Of a DNA stretch of 64,000 nt, positions 58,178 to 64,000 are shown one piece after another. This DNA comes from Panorpa germanica (lineage: Eukaryota; Arthropoda; Insecta; Mecoptera; Panorpidae). Made by a program: the position numbers and the translations under genes. The notes under the pieces were generated by a model that saw only the letters and a program-made list of their open reading frames with translations, had not been told where the DNA came from and made no database searches. The first letter of the stretch is position 1, and each line of letters starts with the position of its first letter. The stretch is from assembly GCA_963678705.1 (NCBI GenBank), contig OY783211.1, forward strand, positions 18,118,603 to 18,182,602, in the 5' to 3' direction.

Positions 58178-60720
58178 AATTTTATTTTAATTGAGTTATA
58201 TTAATATTACTAACACATCTTACTAATAATTCATTAGCTATATCATTTATTTGTTTACGTATTACATTATGAATGTTTACGTACATTTAAAAGTGAAACC
58301 GAAACCGAAATCGGTATCTTCGCTTCAAAAGTAACAGACATAAAAGTTCACATCAAAGTTGTCGTTTCTTTAAATAATTTTAAAACAAACTAGTTCTTGT
58401 GCAAAAAATTATTTTGTATTATTTTTCTTTATTCAGAATTTAAAAAAATAGATTTTTTTCTAATAAATACCATAATTAAATATAATTAAATTCTTATTAA
58501 TACTTTCTGTTTGATAATTTCAAAAATTCGTGTTTTAATTTAAAAGGGTCAGTGACGGGGAGCGCTGGATTTGGAACCTATTAAGTTTTAATTTCCATGA
58601 CTTTATGAACAATTATTTTAAGTTCCTACTGTTAATTGGTGGCTCAATTTCTGTAATTAATCAGTTCTAATATTAATTATTAAAATTTTCAAAAGGATGA
58701 TTATTGTTCAAAATTTACGATGACATTCTCTTTAGTGTGAATTTGTTAAAGATTGATTTTGAGATTCTATTGATTCGATAAACAAATTTATCAATTTAAT
58801 CTACTAAACATTTCTCAAAAATAATATAACATTATATAAATGGTATATTAAATATACATAACATTTCTATAATATTAACAAATGTATAATTTTGTTAATA
58901 ATATTATTTATCTTCTTTATTAAATGTATGTTCGTCTTGTTAAAAATATGAATACGTATTTCTTCAAAATCGTAAATAAATTTATGAATATCACCAAAAA
59001 GAAAACGTAAAAAGTTGCACTTTTTTTTTCTAAGTGATCAAATTTGCATCGAAATTGATGCAAGAAATTTAGTACAGCATAAAATTATCTGCAACATGAA
59101 ATCCACGATAAAGTACAATATCATTTTCCTGACAGATGTACTAGTTGGGAAATAATTGGCTTGTTAGTTTTCACTTTTCTTTTTGTATACCATTGACTCG
59201 CTAATAAATTTTATTTAGTGTAAAAAATTACTTATTTGAGCAATTTTCGTATGACAATGTGAAGGGCATTTTGAAAATGTATATATATGTGTAATAGGGG
59301 AGGAGTTCCACAATTTACTGCATGGTTTGCAATTTATAGCAGGAAAAGTATTATTTTGCATTAACACTAGAATTGCTTTTAAATGAATTTGATAGACACC
59401 GGAAACTGAACGTATCTTCTGATAGTGTATCAATGTGTGTACCAGGAAAATTTAACTGCATATTTAACAAAATATCTATTTCTAAAATTTTAATTGAGTA
59501 CGTGACAACAGAACAACCAAAATTCGAAAATATCGCTATAAATATAAACCTTTTATATTACATACCCAACAACCGTAAATTTATAAGGTTGTAAAGTCAT
59601 ACGTATAAATTTACGTATATTGTAAAATATTTGACAAAATAATTTATGAGACTATTATTTATATATATATCATTATTATTTTCTTTTAAGGCTCCGTCGT
59701 ACAGTCTCTATTTAAACTTATTTTCTTTCTAATATGTCCCGGCAACGAGTGATACAATTTATAATTTGTTTTTTGTAATACGTAAATAAAGAATCAGATC
59801 TGTAGACTTAAAATTTTTATTGTTAAATTAAATAATATATATTTTTAAAATAACCAGGATTATGTTGGTTGAAACACTGTCTTCAGGTAGAACAATAAAG
59901 TGTCACTCTTTGAGACAAGTTCCATCAAATTTATTTTCTCGTATATTTACATCCGTTTTAGTGGATTTTGAGCGCTAATTACAGTTCTATTATTAAAGGC
60001 GTTAACGTCCTGCCCAGGATATATTTAGATACATTCTTTATACAACATATGACTTAACATCTGACTGATATAAGTTGTACGTTACATTTTGGCAACGATC
60101 TGTAACATGAATTTTCTTTGACAACAAAATACAATTCGTACTAAGTTTTTATACACTATATACAGCAGCGGATTTAGGAAAAGTACTGAGTGCTTTTAAA
60201 CTGGTATATTTCATTAGTTGTATACCACAGGTTCATTCAATATAAATAGCTACACTTTGCGTAAAAAATATTACCTAATATGTGACTCTTTTCGTATCGT
60301 AAAACATTTTTGTACTAAGAAATTTAAAAAATAACTTTTTTAGGATTTCATTATAAGCCTAAATTTTAAATTTGGTTTTACAACAACTTTTGTTTCTAGA
60401 GAATGTATAGCTATAAATAAATATAATTTAATAACAATAATTTGCAAAGATTCTAAATGTCTGTCACAAAAACATTAAAAATAAATTGTGTAACTGCAAA
60501 ATAATTTTTGTGAACATTAATTATTAAGAGATTTTTGGTTGTGAAAATAAAAAACTGATTTTTTTAAGGAAAAGAGAAAATACTGAATATGGAAATAACT
60601 GCAATTTTTTTGTAGAGAGGGAAATGGAATGGCTAAGAATTGAGGGTAAAGGAAAGTAAGGGAAGAAGAAAATGTAAAATTTATACGAAATTTTGTCTTA
60701 AGAGTATACTATACATTTCA

Positions 60721-60727
60721 TTATATA

Positions 60728-60789
<62 letters not shown>
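60721..60789. repeat. (TA)n microsatellite, about 68 bp
   Basis: TA units with a single TT interruption near the left. The YIYIY-rich ORF across it is a by-product. Confidence 0.95.
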
Positions 60790-60791
<2 letters not shown>

Positions 60792-62324
60792 CATTATAGT
60801 AACATTAGTTACAGCTTCCGTGATATATTTCTGTCTGAACTCAACAAATGCTTCTGTATAATTAAAGCTATTTTAATCCGGCAGAAACATAATTCGGCTA
60901 CAAACACTATTATTCTAAATACAAGTTCACAATTATCTCAATAATTATATCAAATTAACAAAATACTGTAAGAAATTTACTCTTCATTTCAAAAGCTTAT
61001 AAAAAAGCTCTACTCTGAGCTTTTAGTACTTTTTAATTATATAACCATTGCATTTAGAATAGCTAAAATTTGGAGATAACGAACTGGTTTTCAAGAAAAA
61101 CTTTCTTAACAGAACTAAAACTGAACTTAATACTGGAATTTATATTACATATATAGTTATATTTATTTCAAATGCTAATAAAATATGAATAATATGATAT
61201 GCTAATTATTGAATTATTGAGTAAAAGAATATTGTTAAATTGTATTACAGTTTTAAGCTTTTATCAATTGTGTCAAAAATTCCCTACCAATCAAAAATGA
61301 TTGTTCACTAATAGAACGACCTTAAGGGCCCAGTTAGAATTGTGGATTCCATGTTATTCTTTTTACTATAACTACAACAATAGAAACAATGTTGAATTAA
61401 TCGTGCACCGCGGTAATGAACATAATTAAAATAATCAGGCAGTGTTCTACAAGAAGCACAGTGTATATCGGCCAGCGTATTTATAATTAAAGATCTGATG
61501 CAGTTAAATAGTGCTGAGCGCATATTAGCTTAACGTTAGCGTTAGCGTTAGAACTATAGTCTGGTCTGGCAACGAGACACAAATGTTTTTATTTTCAATA
61601 TTACATTACTTAGATAGATGTCTGTTGCTTAAGGGCTCAGCGCCAATCTAACAATAAAACATCCAAAGACAGAGTCGAACTAGTTAAATCGTTATTAACT
61701 TGATTTTCTCGTAGAAGGTTACAAATAAAAATAGTGTTTTCGTATTTCGAATTTATTAACAAACAATTTCTCTTTTTAAAATATCTTTTGGTTTTTTGGT
61801 TAATTAAATTATAACTAGTATAAATGAATTCCTTAGAAGGTACAGATTTTTTTTTAAATATATAGCTTTAATACTTTATATCTTTGCTTATTTTTTATAA
61901 GTATAAACTAAGAAATACTAAGCCAAATTTTTCAGTTATTTTACTCACTAAAATCACTCGCCTACACTGAAAATCTTAACTACGCTGACAGACAGAATGC
62001 GACGATCTTCTTAAAAAGAATATCAATATTTAAAATAACTTCAAAATTTTCTTTCCATATAATTTTTCAACATTTTCTCACAAGTAATCATTATTTAATC
62101 AGTACATATATTCATATAGGGCTAAAGTAGCAATCTATTCTTAATATATCTATAGAATAAAAAAACCTCCCCTTAGCACAATATAACAAAACAGCTGATT
62201 GCTTCGCTTAGAACTTCGTGAGAGACCTTGGCCGTATATTACCCCTATAGATTTATATGTATATGTATACACCTTTATACTGAAATAAACTTCTATACAT
62301 AAAAAGCACATATCATCATCACAC

Positions 62325-62530
62325 AAGGGTAAATGACGTCATAAATATACCCCCACCCCCCAACTCCTATACTCTCGTCTAGATATAGGCTGTATAGACC
62401 GTTTCTCTGTGTTGATAGTATGGTAATACAGCCCACCACCTTATAGAAATAGTTAAACACTATACTCACCCTTAAGGACAAGGACGGCCACCTACCCCTC
62501 CCCCCTCTACGGCCCGTATTGTACCACGAG
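62325..62530. other. C-rich island with TGACGTCA
   Basis: TGACGTCA (62334-62341) is followed by ACCCCCACCCCCCAAC near 62350 and by CCCCTCCCCCCTC near 62495. The pattern of a CRE beside CpG- or C-rich DNA resembles the islands at 52.2, 54.1 and 57.2 kb. An 83-codon minus ORF crosses it without a known domain. Confidence 0.3.
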
Positions 62531-63393
62531 ATTTTTGAAACCATGTGCCACCTGAAATAGCAGCTGTTTTTGTGTGTGCTTTTTGTCAGTGGAAATATAC
62601 ACTAAGCTTGAACATTAAGAAAATAATATTTTCTTCGTAATATTGTTTTTTTAATTTTTTTGTATTTATTTCTGAATTCTATCCAACGCAATTTTTATTG
62701 TACCCCGCTCTGATGTTTTTAGATTGCATCCACGTTTGCTGCGAAGGGGTGTTAAGTCAAAACAAATTTATACGTTTCGTAGCTTGTGGGGGAACACTTA
62801 AGACGGTAAACATTTTTTTTCACAAAACGTTTTTACGTTTAATTTCTTTCACGTAGTAAACACAAAATATCTATAGGTACGTGTGATATATGTTGTTAAC
62901 ATCTGAATAACATGAAATAAATAAACAAAGTTAAAAATATTTAAACGTGGATGATGATGCCGATAGTGGTGATGATGATGATGAAGGTATGACGAATTTA
63001 AACTAATCCATGACGTATTCAATTTGTTTACATCATAAAATACGAGTAAATCTGATTAGTAACGACTAACAAAGTGTTTAAAATCGTAAAACATTAAACA
63101 GTATTCTCTGCAAGTAACTGTATAACGCTATACGTACGTGTTATACGAATACCCTGCTATTTTTACGTTTTATTATCAACTTAAATAAAAAACACTGCTT
63201 TATTTTCATTTATAAACATTTAATGATAATACAAACACACATCGAACAGACTTCATTCATTACGTGTTCGTTTAACATATAAATAGAAATTCGCGAAATA
63301 TTTAGACGTTGCAAAGTTTTTGTTTGAAGAATAGATTATCTTATATAATGTTGTGTACTTATTTCCGATTACTTCAAAATAAACAGAGCTTAC

Positions 63394-63430
63394 CTATTTG
63401 TATAGTTTGTGCAACGGCAAGGTTACTTCC
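63394..63430 (-). CDS. Candidate microexon A (minus strand)
   Basis: On the minus strand a 37-nt segment lies between a pyrimidine-rich TTTCAATACCAG acceptor and an AATAG|GTAAGC donor, both good matches to splice consensus. One frame reads GSNLAVAQTIQI plus one extra base (phase 1). That base joins in phase with the candidate at 23114-23176 to continue GFCASTGIF. The intron between would be about 40 kb. GC is higher than the flanks. The peptide is not recognised and the exon is very short, so chance is a real alternative. Confidence 0.22.
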
Positions 63431-63434
63431 CTGG

Positions 63435-64000
63435 TATTGAAATTGTAAAGAAAAATATAGAGCATTTGTTTTGTACGAAATTTCAATATAACAAGTTTTT
63501 TCATGAAATTTCTTGATTTCGGTTTAGCTGGTTTAACTATATAATATTTATTACCAACATAACGCAAATATTATTAATCAATTAAGATTCTATCCCTCCT
63601 CTCTTCATCGATTGCTATTATCATTCTTCAAGAAATGTTAATTAATAAATAGAATTTTAAAAACAATATGATAATTTTATATTTTTATTTTTTAAATTAC
63701 TACCTTTTTATGGCAAAAATATTTAGCTACAGCTAAAACTAACAGTAAATGCTAAAATAGTGTTCCACGTGGCAGCGATGCTTTCAAGCATAATTATAAA
63801 TATAATCTTATTAGCAGGTGTTTATAAGCAATTAGTTTTTACTAATTAATATCACGAGTTATTGAAGATATTGTTTAAAAATGTTACTTGAAAATCATAT
63901 TTTTTTCAAGTAGTATTATAGAATTTATATCTAGTTGTATGAATTTGTTATATAATATAACGAAAAAGAAATTTTCATGTATTTATGTTATCAGAATCAA
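63435..64000. other. AT-rich non-coding DNA at the right edge
   Basis: Nothing recognised. Confidence 0.55.

Larger units (their letters stand above)
58180..63390. other. AT-rich, possibly intronic DNA
   Basis: No further exon could be recognised. It holds the large (TA)n array at 60721-60789, a GCGTTA triplication near 61535 and a TGACGTCA at 62334-62341 beside a C-rich patch. A GAT-repeat stretch near 62950-62987 encodes a run of Asp next to GTATGA and is more likely a microsatellite than an exon. Confidence 0.45.

Noticed and set aside
60640-60861. 73-codon YIYIYI ORF
   Set aside because: Produced by the (TA)n array.
61530-61555. GCGTTA triplication as telomere-like repeat
   Set aside because: Only three units and not the insect TTAGG motif.
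62945-62990. Asp-rich exon next to a GTATGA donor
   Set aside because: The stretch is a GAT microsatellite with no acceptor; open frame comes from the repeat.
1-64000. CRISPR arrays, rRNA, tRNA, phage, endogenous virus or bacterial genes
   Set aside because: No regularly spaced identical repeats, no conserved rRNA or tRNA cores, and no viral or bacterial protein signatures were seen on either strand.

Overview
The window looks like non-coding DNA from an arthropod, most likely an insect. It is AT-rich (about one third G+C by eye), has no open reading frame above 130 codons, and carries microsatellites, MITEs and 5'-truncated non-LTR retrotransposons of the Jockey, I-like and RTE-like kinds. 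Nothing is bacterial or viral: no operons, rRNA, tRNA or CRISPR array. The order of insect cannot be settled from what is here. || Layout. From 0 to 16 kb: a Harbinger-like MITE (family A), a LINE tail with a perfect 15-bp target-site duplication, fragments of a GGGCTTGTGTCC-ended element, a hAT-type MITE and a CAGTAAACA-ended MITE beside a perfect 36-bp palindrome. From 16 to 38 kb: a polyadenylated LINE-like 3' end, a Jockey LINE tail with a 10-bp duplication, long unannotated AT-rich DNA, two more CAGTAAACA copies and a complete GGGCTTGTGTCC element. From 38 to 51 kb: an RTE-like LINE tail, three copies of a second Harbinger-like MITE (family B), two more family A copies, a GA-rich/CpG-rich island with an initiator-like motif, and a long inverted repeat with 98-bp arms. 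From 51 to 57 kb: clustered TGACGTCA sites, a degenerate tandem repeat of about 121 bp, two copies of one I-like LINE, a tRNA-like SINE remnant and a second RTE-like 3' end. || Possible gene content. The best candidates are two short ATG-initiated exons near 57.6 and 58.0 kb on the + strand. Each is 139 nt from ATG to a GT donor, so both end in the same splice phase, as alternative first exons of a gene running off the right edge would. On the - strand, two tiny islands near 63.4 and 23.1 kb have good splice-site context and compatible phase, and could be microexons separated by about 40 kb. These gene calls are inferences. The mobile-element calls rest on duplications, terminal repeats, tails or recognisable protein motifs seen directly. 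|| All homologies were found by reading the window against itself and against remembered protein family patterns; no database search was run.
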